Assembly (NCBI RefSeq): GCF_020524165.1
Contig: NZ_JAIVKU010000006.1
Location: 1-64,000 of the forward strand
Length of the DNA: 64,000 nucleotides
From: Guptibacillus hwajinpoensis
Lineage (GTDB): Bacteria; Bacillota; Bacilli; Bacillales; Guptibacillaceae
Direction: 5' to 3'
A program made the translations under genes and the position numbers. Numbering within the stretch: the first letter of the stretch is position 1; each line of letters starts with the position of its first letter. The notes under the pieces are model-generated. The model made no database searches. It had not been told where the DNA came from and was given only the letters and a program-made list of their open reading frames with translations. Of this stretch, positions 1 through 8,051 are shown in pieces.

Positions 1-19
1 AGCGAAGTAAGCCGTTTAA

Positions 20-196
20 ATCCGACAAGCGTTGGAAGCTTTTGAATCAGACGCGCTTTTTGCGTCAGAATCAAAAGGTGAAACGATCGAGGATTTGGCT
101 TACGTAGCTGGACACATTAATTATTGGAAAACGTTGCGAGTGCTATCTAGTTTTCAGGGAATGAAATTTTCTCTTGAAAAACTTGATGAAATATAG
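20..196 (+). pseudogene. possible 3' end or remnant of a protein gene
   Basis: An open frame runs to a TAG at 194-196 and reads as plausible protein, with a stretch like DLAYVAGHINYWKTLR. No convincing start is visible, and the same frame has stops at 8-10 and 17-19. It may be a decayed or frameshifted gene whose body lies outside the window. In B. subtilis the gene upstream of the comparable rrnD-trnD cluster is ygxA, as I recall, but I cannot show homology here. The promoter of the 5S-tRNA unit overlaps its last codons. Confidence 0.25.
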
Positions 197-202
197 TATG
201 AT
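174..202 (+). promoter_or_regulatory. sigma-A promoter of the 5S-tRNA unit
   Basis: A TTGAAA -35 box (174-179) and a TATGAT -10 box (197-202) are separated by exactly 17 bases. The 5S gene begins about 46 bases downstream of the -10 box. This would let the 5S rRNA and 16 tRNA genes be transcribed on their own. Confidence 0.7.
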
Positions 203-248
203 ATATTTTGTCGCTGGCAAATCACAAAAGTGATATCCAGTCATAAGT

Positions 249-364
<116 letters not shown>

Positions 365-373
365 TGATATTAT

Positions 374-448
374 TCCACAGTAGCTCAGTGGTAGAGCTAT
401 CGGCTGTTAACCGATCGGTCGTAGGTTCGAATCCTACCTGTGGAGCCA
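374..448 (+). tRNA. tRNA-Asn (GUU)
   Basis: Full cloverleaf with anticodon GTT. Acceptor stem TCCACAG/CTGTGGA, discriminator G and an encoded CCA end. Confidence 0.97.
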
Positions 449-449
449 T

Positions 450-541
450 GGAGAGCTGTCCGAGTGGCCGAAGGAGCACGATTGGAAATCGTGTAGACGG
501 TCAACGCCGTCTCGAGGGTTCGAATCCCTCGCTCTCCGCCA
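450..541 (+). tRNA. tRNA-Ser (GGA)
   Basis: Class II tRNA with a long variable arm. Anticodon GGA, acceptor GGAGAGC/GCTCTCC, encoded CCA. It starts one base after tRNA-Asn. Confidence 0.97.
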
Positions 542-564
542 CTAGCGTACATAATAGCAGCAAG

Positions 565-639
565 GGCCCGTTGGTCAAGCGGTTAAGACACCGCCCTTTC
601 ACGGCGGTAACACGGGTTCGAATCCCGTACGGGTCACCA
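565..639 (+). tRNA. tRNA-Glu (UUC)
   Basis: Cloverleaf with anticodon TTC in loop CTTTCAC. The acceptor stem GGCCCGT/ACGGGTC contains one G-T pair. CCA is encoded. Confidence 0.97.
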
Positions 640-663
640 ACATAAATATTAGTTTTACTCTGT

Positions 664-739
664 GGAGGATTAGCTCAGCTGGGAGAGCATCTGCCTTACA
701 AGCAGAGGGTCGGCGGTTCGAGCCCGTCATCCTCCACCA
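664..739 (+). tRNA. tRNA-Val (UAC)
   Basis: Cloverleaf with anticodon TAC. Acceptor GGAGGAT/ATCCTCC and encoded CCA. Confidence 0.97.
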
Positions 740-747
740 TTTTCTAA

Positions 748-823
748 GGTCCCGTGGTGTAGCGGTTAACATGCCTGCCTGTCACGCAGGAGATCGCGGG
801 TTCGATTCCCGTCGGGACCGCCA
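748..823 (+). tRNA. tRNA-Asp (GUC)
   Basis: Cloverleaf with anticodon GTC in CCTGTCACGC. Acceptor GGTCCCG/CGGGACC, encoded CCA. Confidence 0.97.
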
Positions 824-841
824 TTTACATTTTAATATTAT

Positions 842-921
<80 letters not shown>

Positions 922-1004
922 AATTTTAACAACGTCGAATATTCATCTTTGTTAAAATTAGGATGTAGTCCTGTTAAGGGCAACCAATTTATTTTATCAA
1001 ACAT

Positions 1005-1080
1005 GGCTCTGTAGCTCAGTCGGTAGAGCAGTGGACTGAAAATCCACGTGTCGGCGGTTCGATTCCGTCCGGAGCCACCA
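1005..1080 (+). tRNA. tRNA-Phe (GAA)
   Basis: Cloverleaf with anticodon GAA. Acceptor GGCTCTG closes against CGGAGCC, encoded CCA. The 86 bases before it are the longest spacer within the tRNA cluster and hold no clear signal. Confidence 0.97.
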
Positions 1081-1084
1081 TGTT

Positions 1085-1160
<76 letters not shown>

Positions 1161-1230
1161 TTTTCTCGAAATGAGATCAAATTCCATTGCACTTTCATAA
1201 AATGTGTATTACAATGGTAATTGTCAATTT

Positions 1231-1315
1231 GGAGGGGTAGCGAAGTGGCTAAACGCGGCGGACTGTAAATCCGCTCCCTCAGGGTTCGGCGGTTCGAATC
1301 CGTCCCCCTCCACCA
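1231..1315 (+). tRNA. tRNA-Tyr (GUA)
   Basis: Class II tRNA with a long variable arm and anticodon GTA. Acceptor GGAGGGG/CCCCTCC, encoded CCA. Confidence 0.97.
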
Positions 1316-1322
1316 TTTTGAT

Positions 1323-1396
1323 AGGGGTATAGTTTAAAGGTAGAACAGAGGTCTCCAAAACCTCCGGTGTGGGTTCGAGTCCTACTACCCCTGCCA
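1323..1396 (+). tRNA. tRNA-Trp (CCA)
   Basis: Cloverleaf with anticodon CCA in the loop CTCCAAA. Acceptor AGGGGTA/TACCCCT, discriminator G, encoded CCA. Confidence 0.97.
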
Positions 1397-1411
1397 ATTT
1401 CATTCTTTCTT

Positions 1412-1488
1412 GGCGGTTGTGGCGAAGTGGTTAACGCACCGGATTGTGATTCCGGCATTCGTGGGTTCAATTCCCATCAGCCGCCCCA
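1412..1488 (+). tRNA. tRNA-His (GUG)
   Basis: Anticodon GTG. It has the extra 5' G (position -1, base 1412) opposite discriminator C that marks tRNA-His. CCA is encoded. Confidence 0.97.
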
Positions 1489-1492
1489 TTTT

Positions 1493-1567
1493 TGGGCTAT
1501 AGCCAAGCGGTAAGGCAACGGATTTTGATTCCGTCATGCGCTGGTTCGAATCCAGCTAGCCCAGCCA
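1493..1567 (+). tRNA. tRNA-Gln (UUG)
   Basis: Cloverleaf with anticodon TTG in TTTTGAT. Acceptor TGGGCTA/TAGCCCA, encoded CCA. Confidence 0.97.
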
Positions 1568-1574
1568 TTTTGTT

Positions 1575-1649
1575 GCGGAAGTAGTTCAGTGGTAGAACAT
1601 CACCTTGCCAAGGTGGGGGTCGCGGGTTCGAATCCCGTCTTCCGCTCCA
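1575..1649 (+). tRNA. tRNA-Gly (GCC)
   Basis: Cloverleaf with anticodon GCC. Acceptor GCGGAAG/CTTCCGC, encoded CCA. Confidence 0.97.
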
Positions 1650-1658
1650 TTTTACAAA

Positions 1659-1733
1659 GGCGGCATAGCCAAGTGGTAAGGCACGGGTCTGCAAAACCCT
1701 TACGCCCCGGTTCAAATCCGGGTGCCGCCTCCA
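1659..1733 (+). tRNA. tRNA-Cys (GCA)
   Basis: Cloverleaf with anticodon GCA. Acceptor GGCGGCA/TGCCGCC, encoded CCA. Confidence 0.97.
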
Positions 1734-1760
1734 ATCTTAATATTTTTTCTTTAAAGTCCT

Positions 1761-1850
1761 GCCGGAGTGGCGGAATTGGCAGACGCACAGGACTTAAAAT
1801 CCTGCGGAGGGTGTACCTCCGTGCCGGTTCGAGCCCGGCCTCCGGCACCA
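1761..1850 (+). tRNA. tRNA-Leu (UAA)
   Basis: Class II tRNA with anticodon TAA (loop CTTAAAA) and a long variable arm. Acceptor GCCGGAG/CTCCGGC, encoded CCA. Confidence 0.97.
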
Positions 1851-1884
1851 CTTATTTTTTTGCCTAAATTAAACATGGTACTTT

Positions 1885-1969
1885 GCCGGTGTGGCGGAAT
1901 TGGCAGACGCGCACGACTCAAAATCGTGTTCCGAGAGGAGTGTCGGTTCGAACCCGACCACCGGTACCA
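1885..1969 (+). tRNA. tRNA-Leu (CAA)
   Basis: Class II tRNA with anticodon CAA (loop CTCAAAA). Acceptor GCCGGTG/CACCGGT, encoded CCA. It is the last gene of the cluster. The order Asn-Ser-Glu-Val-Asp-fMet-Phe-Thr-Tyr-Trp-His-Gln-Gly-Cys-Leu-Leu matches B. subtilis trnD as I remember it, with Asp and Met exchanged. Confidence 0.97.
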
Positions 1970-1987
1970 TTACATACGTTCTTACAA

Positions 1988-2018
1988 GACTTCAACGTTC
2001 TCGTTGGAGTCTTTTTTT
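1988..2018 (+). terminator. terminator of the 5S-tRNA unit
   Basis: Hairpin GACTTCAACG/CGTTGGAGTC (one G-T pair) with a 4-base loop, followed by seven T. Confidence 0.9.
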
Positions 2019-2401
2019 GTTACTTACTCTTCTTATTCTCATTAAGAGAAACCTGTTTTAACTAATTAGAAAACAGCATACTAAGCGATATACATCAATT
2101 CAGCAAATAGGGTGCCTACGGATTTTAACTACTATGGAATGCTGTGTAAATTGTTTGGTGTTTGGAACATTCCTCCTACACTTGGCAGGTCGTAAATGGA
2201 ACTTACCTAGTTACTCGAAGGCGCATCAAGCCCTCTGTTGATAAGAAGTTAAGCCTATTTTAAGTAGGCTGAAGTGTACATAACTCACCTCTTCCAAGTA
2301 AACTTCGTTCATAATCTTTGAGCAAATTCCTGCTCTTTTGAAAATACAGGTGATAGAATATTGGTGAGTAATAAATAATGATGAACCGAAAGAGTGATTC
2401 G
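2019..2401. other. intergenic stretch, no gene seen
   Basis: About 380 bases between the tRNA terminator and the DsbA-family gene. The only structure I see is a short hairpin AGCCTA/TAGGCT at 2252-2270. Open frames here are short, lack ribosome sites, and do not read as protein. Confidence 0.6.
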
Positions 2402-3106
2402 ATGCAAATTGAAGTATGGTCCGATTTTGTCTGTCCATTTTGTTATATAGGAAAGAGAAGACTTGAACATGCACTTAGTACTTTTCCACACCGTGATCAA
2501 GTAGACGTTATTTTCAAGAGTTTTGAGCTTGATCCAAACGCGAAAGAATCAAATGGTGAAAGCATGGCTGAGCTTCTGGCAGCGAAGTATCAAGTTAGTC
2601 TTGAACAGGCTCAAGGAATGTGTGAGAACATGAGACAGCAGGCTGCTGGGGAGAATCTAACTTATGATTTCGATAAGATGATTCCCACTAATTCGTTTGA
2701 TGCTCATCGTCTTGTTCACTATGCAAAAGAGTATGGTAAGGGCAATGAAATGTCAGAACGATTATTTTATGCGTTCTTTACGGAATCGAAGAATATTGGG
2801 GATCATGAAACACTTGCTTTACTAGGTGAAGACCTTGGGTTAAAAGCTATTGATATTCGACAATTTTTACGTACGGATGAATTTACGAGTCAAGTTCGCC
2901 AAGATGAAGCTATGGGAAGTCAACTGGGTATCCAGGGTGTGCCGTTCTTTGTGTTTGATGGTAAATATGCCGTCTCGGGTGCACAGCCTGTAGAAATGTT
3001 TGAGCAGGCGCTAACGAAGGCCTGGGAAGAAGGAAATAAGCTTGAGGTCATGTCTGGCGAAGCAGCAGCATGCACGGCTGATTCTTGCGATATCCCAAAA
3101 TCCTAA
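2402..3106 (+). CDS. DsbA family oxidoreductase (FrnE/YwbO-like)
   Basis: A 234-residue thioredoxin-fold protein of the DsbA/FrnE group, probably a cytoplasmic thiol oxidoreductase. The start motif IEVWSDFVCPFCYIGK carries the CPFC active-site pair at residues 11 and 14. The cis-proline region GIQGVPFFVFDGKYAVSGAQ lies near residue 190, and a helical insert separates the two, as in the family. There is no signal peptide. I start at the ATG at 2402 because family proteins begin just before the IEVWSD strand and AAAGAG precedes it. In-frame ATGs at 2378 and 2381, behind GGTGAG, are possible alternatives. The substrate is unknown. Confidence 0.85.
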   Translation: MQIEVWSDFVCPFCYIGKRRLEHALSTFPHRDQVDVIFKSFELDPNAKESNGESMAELLAAKYQVSLEQAQGMCENMRQQAAGENLTYDFDKMIPTNSFDAHRLVHYAKEYGKGNEMSERLFYAFFTESKNIGDHETLALLGEDLGLKAIDIRQFLRTDEFTSQVRQDEAMGSQLGIQGVPFFVFDGKYAVSGAQPVEMFEQALTKAWEEGNKLEVMSGEAAACTADSCDIPKS

Positions 3107-3108
3107 AG

Positions 3109-3140
3109 AAAAAGCTCTCTTATTGAAAAGAGAGCTTTTT
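3109..3140. terminator. bidirectional terminator
   Basis: AAAAAGCTCTCTT pairs with AAGAGAGCTTTTT across a 6-base loop. It lies between the ends of two convergent genes and has T runs on both strands. Confidence 0.9.
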
Positions 3141-3141
3141 C

Positions 3142-3363
3142 TTATAGTTCGGACTCTTCCTCTTTAACTGTTTTGTAAGCCCCATCCAAATTGCGAATGC
3201 GACGAACGATTTCCGAGTTTTTGTTAAGGTTGTCATAAATCATGGATGAAACAACTGAACGATAATAGCTATTCATTGCTTCCAATTTTGTAAATACATC
3301 TCGGTTTTTATGTATGTATTGTCGAAAGTTTTCTTCAAAAAATGGTGTAGAGAATGGTTCCAT
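3142..3363 (-). CDS. small conserved hypothetical protein
   Basis: 73 residues, charged and helical, with no membrane segment or known motif. It contains LEAMNSYYRSVVSS and EIVRRIRNLDGAY. The ATG at 3363 follows a strong AAAGGAG site at good spacing, so the gene is very probably expressed. It converges on the DsbA-family gene across a shared terminator. I do not recognise the family. A small spore-former-specific protein would fit the neighbourhood, but that is inference only. Confidence 0.7.
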   Translation of the reverse strand: MEPFSTPFFEENFRQYIHKNRDVFTKLEAMNSYYRSVVSSMIYDNLNKNSEIVRRIRNLDGAYKTVKEEESEL

Positions 3364-3479
3364 ATTCGTTCTCCTTTCTACTTGTAGTTCTGATTATAGA
3401 TGGATAGCCATTGATGCGTCAAACTCGATATGATCAATGCGCAATAAAAGGACTTTGTTAAGAAATTATGAAAAATGTA

Positions 3480-3509
3480 TTGTTTCTTTCATAGGTTCTG
3501 TGGTATTCT
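3480..3509 (+). promoter_or_regulatory. candidate promoter of a small RNA
   Basis: TTGTTT (3480-3485) and TATTCT (3504-3509) with an 18-base spacer. No coding sequence follows. An 80-90 base hairpin-rich stretch ending in a strong terminator does. Confidence 0.45.
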
Positions 3510-3515
3510 ATCTAC

Positions 3516-3604
3516 ATCAGCGAGGAATGTAGAAATTCCTCGAATTTTCACCATTTACCCAACGCAGTGTTTCGTTAATATTAACGAAGCGTTGCGTTTT
3601 TTTA
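3516..3604 (+). ncRNA. candidate small RNA with two hairpins
   Basis: From the expected start near 3516, the transcript would hold a perfect 8-bp hairpin (CGAGGAAT 3521-3528 with ATTCCTCG 3535-3542). An 18-base single-stranded C-rich stretch (TTTTCACCATTTACCC) follows. Last comes a 19-bp terminator stem (3561-3598, three G-T pairs) and a T run. The T run lies only on the + side, so the terminator does not serve the convergent - strand gene at 3621. No reading frame is present. The C-rich linker could pair with ribosome sites, as in several Bacillus sRNAs, but this is inference. Confidence 0.45.
3561..3604 (+). terminator. very strong terminator of the candidate sRNA
   Basis: A 19-bp stem built around the perfect palindrome TTCGTTAATATTAACGAA, outer arms AACGCA/TGCGTT, then a run of seven T. 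Confidence 0.85.
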
Positions 3605-3620
3605 TGTCTAGACAATTCCT

Positions 3621-4289
3621 TTAACTGGAAACTCCGTTCTCAACATTTCCACCGTGGATTTGATGAAACATTTCTGCTGAGGCTGTAACTAGTTTTTTGC
3701 ATTCTGAAAGTGATAGAGACGGTTGGAGATAAAAAAGCTGAATGGCGTTTGTTGTGTTTTCCGTTACAGCCGTTCGTTTGGAATCGACAATCGGACTTCC
3801 AAATGCGCCTTTCTGGTCAAGTGAATGGATTTTGTGATCAAAGGACATTTCACGTCCATTTAAGCCTTCATATGAAGAAAGATCATTTCCACTATCGACC
3901 ATAATGTCTCCTTTTATTTGATCAAGATCATAGATTCCGATTGGAATTTTATATTGAAGCGATAGTAGGTTATTAATATCCACAGCAGAGTGAACGAGAG
4001 GGATAGAACTTCCCTTTTTTAATCGACGTAAGAGTGATTCTGAAGATGGACGGTATCGAGCAGGATCCGTTCCGAATTTTTTGAAAATGGAACGCCATTC
4101 AGTTACGGGAGGAAACGATTTGAGGTCTGTCTGCTCAAGATCCATCATCATTGTCTCCTGGTAAAACTGAAAGCGACCGCGTACCATTTGCGGTGACTTT
4201 TCAACAACGATATTATGATAAATAGCATAACCGATCTTAAAATCAGGATAAATCTCTTTTATAGATGGAGCGAGGGTAATTTTGGTCAT
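3621..4289 (-). CDS. B3/4 domain-containing protein
   Basis: A 222-residue stand-alone B3/4-type domain protein. The fold is shared with the tRNA-binding/editing-like part of PheRS beta. Family hallmarks seen are the FGTDPARYRPSSESLLRR helix in the middle, VHSAVDINNLLSL, and SYEGLNGREM. The stand-alone family is common in Firmicutes and has no firmly known substrate. I chose the ATG at 4289 because AGGAGG stands 8 bases upstream. A GTG one codon earlier is in frame. It is divergent from the COG3044 ATPase gene across about 80 bases that must hold both promoters. Confidence 0.8.
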   Translation of the reverse strand: MTKITLAPSIKEIYPDFKIGYAIYHNIVVEKSPQMVRGRFQFYQETMMMDLEQTDLKSFPPVTEWRSIFKKFGTDPARYRPSSESLLRRLKKGSSIPLVHSAVDINNLLSLQYKIPIGIYDLDQIKGDIMVDSGNDLSSYEGLNGREMSFDHKIHSLDQKGAFGSPIVDSKRTAVTENTTNAIQLFYLQPSLSLSECKKLVTASAEMFHQIHGGNVENGVSS

Positions 4290-4370
4290 CACACTTTCCT
4301 CCTAGTACCATTTATCGTTTATTTTATCATATACCAAATTTTGAAGCTTAAAAGGAGGCTTGCCTCATTT

Positions 4371-6071
4371 ATGAAGGAACTTAAAAAACAGCTTGAACGT
4401 ATTGATGGAAAAGGGTATAAGGCATACAAGGATATTAGAGGACGCTATAACTTTAATGATTTTACTCTTGCGATTGATTATGTTCAGGGAGACCCGTTTG
4501 CCAGCCCTTCTCGGATAAGAATGATTATTCCACGTGGAAAAACAATTGTAGAGCATGAGTGGTTTGATTCAGATGTAAGAAGAGTTCGAATTGAAGATAT
4601 GATTGCTAGAAAAGTAGGGGATGCCATTAAACGTACGGAAAGGCGTATGAAAGGCACTGGAAGAAGCGGATTGATCCTAATTGATCAACCAGGTCAAAAG
4701 GTCATTGAGAGGACCGCAGTGAACGTCCAAGCGGACTATATTACAGTTTGTTTATCGATCGGATTACCTGCCCAAGGAAGAAGAGTTCTAGGAAGACAGG
4801 CGATTGACCTTCTTTTGCATAAAATCCCGAGCCTTATGCAGCAATCTGTTTTTGCGTTGAATCAGGAAAAAATGGTCAAGTCGCTACATTTAGCCGATCA
4901 GCAGGAAGCGATTCGTGATTATCTTACTGAGAATGGCTATATCGCTTTTGTAGCAAATGGAGCTATTTTACCACGTGAAAGTGGGATAAGCGATCGTCCA
5001 ATGCAGAACAAAGCTGTATCGTTTGAATCCCCAAAAAGTATGGAAGTGTCTTTCACCATTCCTCATCGAGCAGAACCATTAACAGGAATGGGAATTAGGG
5101 AAGGGATCACTTTGATTGCTGGTGGGGGTTATCATGGGAAAAGTACCCTCTTACATGCCATAGAGCAAGGCGTTTATAATCATATTTCGGGGGATGGAAG
5201 AGAATATGTGATCACAAATCACCAGGCTATGAAAATTCGTTCTGAAGATGGTCGTCAGGTAACTGGAGTTGATATATCACCATTTATCAACAATCTACCT
5301 TATGGCAAGGATACACGGTCATTTACATCCGAAAATGCCAGTGGAAGTACGTCACAGGCTGCAAATATTATAGAAGCAATAGAAGCTGGCTCAGATACGC
5401 TTCTAATAGATGAAGATACCAGTGCGACTAATTTTATGATTCGAGATTATCGGATGCAGCAGTTAGTTGCCAAAGAAAAAGAACCAATCACCCCATTTAT
5501 TGATCGGGTAAAGCAATTAAGTACAGAACGACACATATCAACCGTACTTGTTATGGGGGGATCTGGAGATTACTTTGAGGTAGCAGATCAGGTGATTTTA
5601 ATGGAAAACTATCTTCCCTACGATTTAACCGATAAAGCTAAAAAAATCGTACAAGAATCTCAACAATCTCGACAAGCTGAAGGTGAAGAGGGATTCGGCA
5701 ATGCAAGAAAAAGAATACCTGAGCGCAATAGTTTAAATAGCCAAAAAGGAAAAAAAGCGAAAGTGACAGCGAGAGGATTACATCATATTCAATTTGGGCA
5801 GTCAGATATTTCACTTCTTCAAGTAGAACAGCTCGTTGATCCTAGCCAAACTCGCTTTGCTGCTGAAGTTCTTTATTATCTAGAAAGAAACCATACGTTA
5901 GGAGATAAGTCGATTCCTGAGCTACTGGATTTCATTGAAGAAAAAATAAATAATGAGGGGCTGGGAGCCTTTTCGTTATTTAAAGATCAGCATCCAGGAG
6001 ACCTTGCTCGAATAAGAAGAACGGAAATGGCGGCCATCTTAAATCGGATTCGAACGTTAAAAATAAAATAA
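4371..6071 (+). CDS. ABC-class ATPase domain protein (COG3044)
   Basis: A 566-residue predicted ATPase of the ABC class (DUF2791-like, COG3044). The N-terminal third is family-specific. Walker A is GGGYHGKST at residues 251-259, and Walker B is DTLLIDEDTSATNF about 130 residues later, with an acidic residue in the expected place. A Lys/Arg-rich linker and a C-terminal helical part follow. There are no membrane segments or partner permease, so it is unlikely to be a transporter ATPase. The cellular role is unknown. I start at ATG 4371 behind AAAGGAGG. It runs into queG 31 bases later, probably as one operon. Confidence 0.85.
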   Translation: MKELKKQLERIDGKGYKAYKDIRGRYNFNDFTLAIDYVQGDPFASPSRIRMIIPRGKTIVEHEWFDSDVRRVRIEDMIARKVGDAIKRTERRMKGTGRSGLILIDQPGQKVIERTAVNVQADYITVCLSIGLPAQGRRVLGRQAIDLLLHKIPSLMQQSVFALNQEKMVKSLHLADQQEAIRDYLTENGYIAFVANGAILPRESGISDRPMQNKAVSFESPKSMEVSFTIPHRAEPLTGMGIREGITLIAGGGYHGKSTLLHAIEQGVYNHISGDGREYVITNHQAMKIRSEDGRQVTGVDISPFINNLPYGKDTRSFTSENASGSTSQAANIIEAIEAGSDTLLIDEDTSATNFMIRDYRMQQLVAKEKEPITPFIDRVKQLSTERHISTVLVMGGSGDYFEVADQVILMENYLPYDLTDKAKKIVQESQQSRQAEGEEGFGNARKRIPERNSLNSQKGKKAKVTARGLHHIQFGQSDISLLQVEQLVDPSQTRFAAEVLYYLERNHTLGDKSIPELLDFIEEKINNEGLGAFSLFKDQHPGDLARIRRTEMAAILNRIRTLKIK

Positions 6072-6102
6072 ACTTACTTCAAAAAAGAAAGGAGGGGATA
6101 AA

Positions 6103-7242
6103 ATGACAAACGCACAATTAAAAGCTGATATTGTAGCATACAGTAAAACAATTGGAATTGATAAAATAGGCTTTGCAGCGGCAGATCCTTTTAAAACACT
6201 TAAACAACGACTGCAGCGTCAGCAAGAGCTTGGGTATCAATCGGGATTTGAGGAATCTGATATCGAAAAGAGAACGCATCCTGAGCTTTTGTTAAGCGGT
6301 GCAACGACGATTATTTCAATTGCTATTGCGTATCCTTCGCGAATGAAAGGTAGTCCAAGAAGTAAGAAAGGCGAGCGTAGAGGACTATTTTGTCGCGCAT
6401 CATGGGGGGTTGATTATCACCATGTACTTAGAGAGAAACTCTCTCTTCTTGACGCATATATTAAATCAAAGGTTCCTGAAGCTAAAACGAGTTCTATGGT
6501 TGATACGGGTGAACTATCTGATCGTGCTGTAGCTGAAAGAGCAGGCGTTGGCTTTAGTGGTAAAAACACGATGACTATTACAGAAGAGTTTGGTTCATGG
6601 GTCTACTTGGGAGAAATGATCACTGATCTAAATTTGGAGCCTGACGAACCTGTCGAGGAGGGGTGTGGAGATTGTAATATTTGTGTAGATGCCTGTCCGA
6701 CGGGTGCCCTGATTGAGGGGGGGCAACTTAACGCGAATAAATGCATTGCTTTTCTGACACAAACGAAAGGGTTTTTACCTGATGAATACCGCACTAAATT
6801 AGGGAACAGATTGTACGGGTGTGACACATGTCAGCTTGTTTGCCCTAAAAACAAAGGAAGAGATTTTCATCATCATTCTGAACTCGAACCAGATCCAGAG
6901 GTTGTGAAACCAAAACTTATTCCGCTACTGACAATGACAAATCGTGAGTTCAAAGAACAATTTGGTAAAGCAGCTGGATCATGGAGAGGAAAGAAGCCAA
7001 TTCAGAGAAACGCAATCCTTGCTCTTGCCCATTACAAAGATGAAACAGCGGTTGACACGCTTGTAGAACTGATGGAAAAAGATCCTCGCCCGGTGATCCG
7101 GGGAACTTCAGCTTGGGCACTTGGTAAAATTGGGGGTGAGAAGGCCCTTTATGCCCTTATGAAGGAGCAAATGCGAGAAAATGACAAGGATGTGGCAGAT
7201 GAGATCGCTAAGGGCCTGTCAATGCTTGAAAATAAGACTTAA
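6103..7242 (+). CDS. queG: epoxyqueuosine reductase QueG
   Basis: Catalyses the last step of queuosine synthesis, reducing epoxyqueuosine to queuosine in GUN-anticodon tRNAs, using cobalamin and two 4Fe-4S clusters. 379 residues, the normal length. The cobalamin-binding N-terminal part has the catalytic-type Asp134 in MVDTGELSDR. Cluster ligands are C188/C191/C194/C198 (CGDCNICVDACPTGA) and C240/C243/C247 (CDTCQLVCPK). HEAT-like repeats close the C-terminus. Start ATG 6103 is behind GAAAGGAGGGG. This is B. subtilis yhbA in syntenic position upstream of the yhbB and trmL homologues. The tRNA-Asn, Asp, Tyr and His genes at the window start carry the matching anticodons. Confidence 0.96.
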   Translation: MTNAQLKADIVAYSKTIGIDKIGFAAADPFKTLKQRLQRQQELGYQSGFEESDIEKRTHPELLLSGATTIISIAIAYPSRMKGSPRSKKGERRGLFCRASWGVDYHHVLREKLSLLDAYIKSKVPEAKTSSMVDTGELSDRAVAERAGVGFSGKNTMTITEEFGSWVYLGEMITDLNLEPDEPVEEGCGDCNICVDACPTGALIEGGQLNANKCIAFLTQTKGFLPDEYRTKLGNRLYGCDTCQLVCPKNKGRDFHHHSELEPDPEVVKPKLIPLLTMTNREFKEQFGKAAGSWRGKKPIQRNAILALAHYKDETAVDTLVELMEKDPRPVIRGTSAWALGKIGGEKALYALMKEQMRENDKDVADEIAKGLSMLENKT

Positions 7243-7308
7243 TGCTGATGGTCAAACGATTAGATGCGTTGTAAGATAGTGAAAAATGTACAATAAAGAA
7301 GGGATAGA

Positions 7309-7845
7309 ATGGAGAAACAAGTGATCTATTATGGGGAGTTTCAATCGCCGATTGGTCCATTAACGTTGTTTGCTAGTTCGAAAGGAGTTAGTAGGCTCGA
7401 TTTTGGTTGCCCGGAGGATGTGCTGCCTGCTGCTGAAACATGGTATAAAAAACATCATGTAAACGCGGACCTTGTTTTCAATTCTGATATGATTGAACCA
7501 ATTGTCATTCAATTGGAAGAATACTTCAGTGGAAAAAGAAGGAGTTTTGATCTTCAGCTTGATCCAATAGGAACTATTTTTCAGAAAAAAGTATGGAAAA
7601 AACTTACTGAAATTCCATATGGGGAAACCCGTTCCTACAGAGATGTGGCCGTCGGTATTGCTGCTCCAAAAGCTGTTCGTGCAATTGGATCAGCAAATAA
7701 TCGGAATCCGATTCCAATCATTGTACCGTGTCACAGAGTAATTGGAAGCAATGGTGCTTTAGTTGGTTACGGCGGGGGCGTCACGAAGAAAGAATATTTA
7801 TTATCTCTTGAACAGCAGCACGCTGTGCATGCCATGTTGCCATAA
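7309..7845 (+). CDS. ogt: methylated-DNA--protein cysteine methyltransferase
   Basis: Repairs O6-methylguanine in DNA by suicidal transfer of the alkyl group to its own cysteine. 178 residues. The C-terminal MGMT domain has the active-site motif IVPCHRVIGS with C141, the DNA-binding helix (YRDVAVGIAAPKAVRAIGSA) and the GYGGG turn. The N-terminal part is the Ada/Ogt-type ribonuclease-like domain. The start is ATG 7309 behind AAGGGAT. It follows queG by 66 bases and has its own terminator. It could equally be named in the AdaB/DatL style. Confidence 0.93.
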   Translation: MEKQVIYYGEFQSPIGPLTLFASSKGVSRLDFGCPEDVLPAAETWYKKHHVNADLVFNSDMIEPIVIQLEEYFSGKRRSFDLQLDPIGTIFQKKVWKKLTEIPYGETRSYRDVAVGIAAPKAVRAIGSANNRNPIPIIVPCHRVIGSNGALVGYGGGVTKKEYLLSLEQQHAVHAMLP

Positions 7846-7854
7846 CAAAATTTG

Positions 7855-7897
7855 AAGCCTGTTAGCTATGTATCATTCGTAGCTAACAGGCTTTTTT
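7855..7897 (+). terminator. terminator after ogt
   Basis: AAGCCTGTTAGCTA pairs perfectly with TAGCTAACAGGCTT, then a T run. Confidence 0.9.
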
Positions 7898-8051
7898 GAA
7901 TTTTTTGTCTTAGGCATAATGCTACAAAAAGGGAGTGGTTTCTTGTAAAATAGCAAATGCGGTTAAATTTCAGAGAATAATTCAAATAAAAGTAATGAAT
8001 GCAACAAACAAATAAATTGTATTCAGAGCCTTCTTAAGAGGAGTGGGAAAG

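Noticed and set aside
3710-3904. 64-codon + strand frame inside the B3/4-domain gene
   Set aside because: Antisense shadow of a well-supported gene, and no ribosome site.
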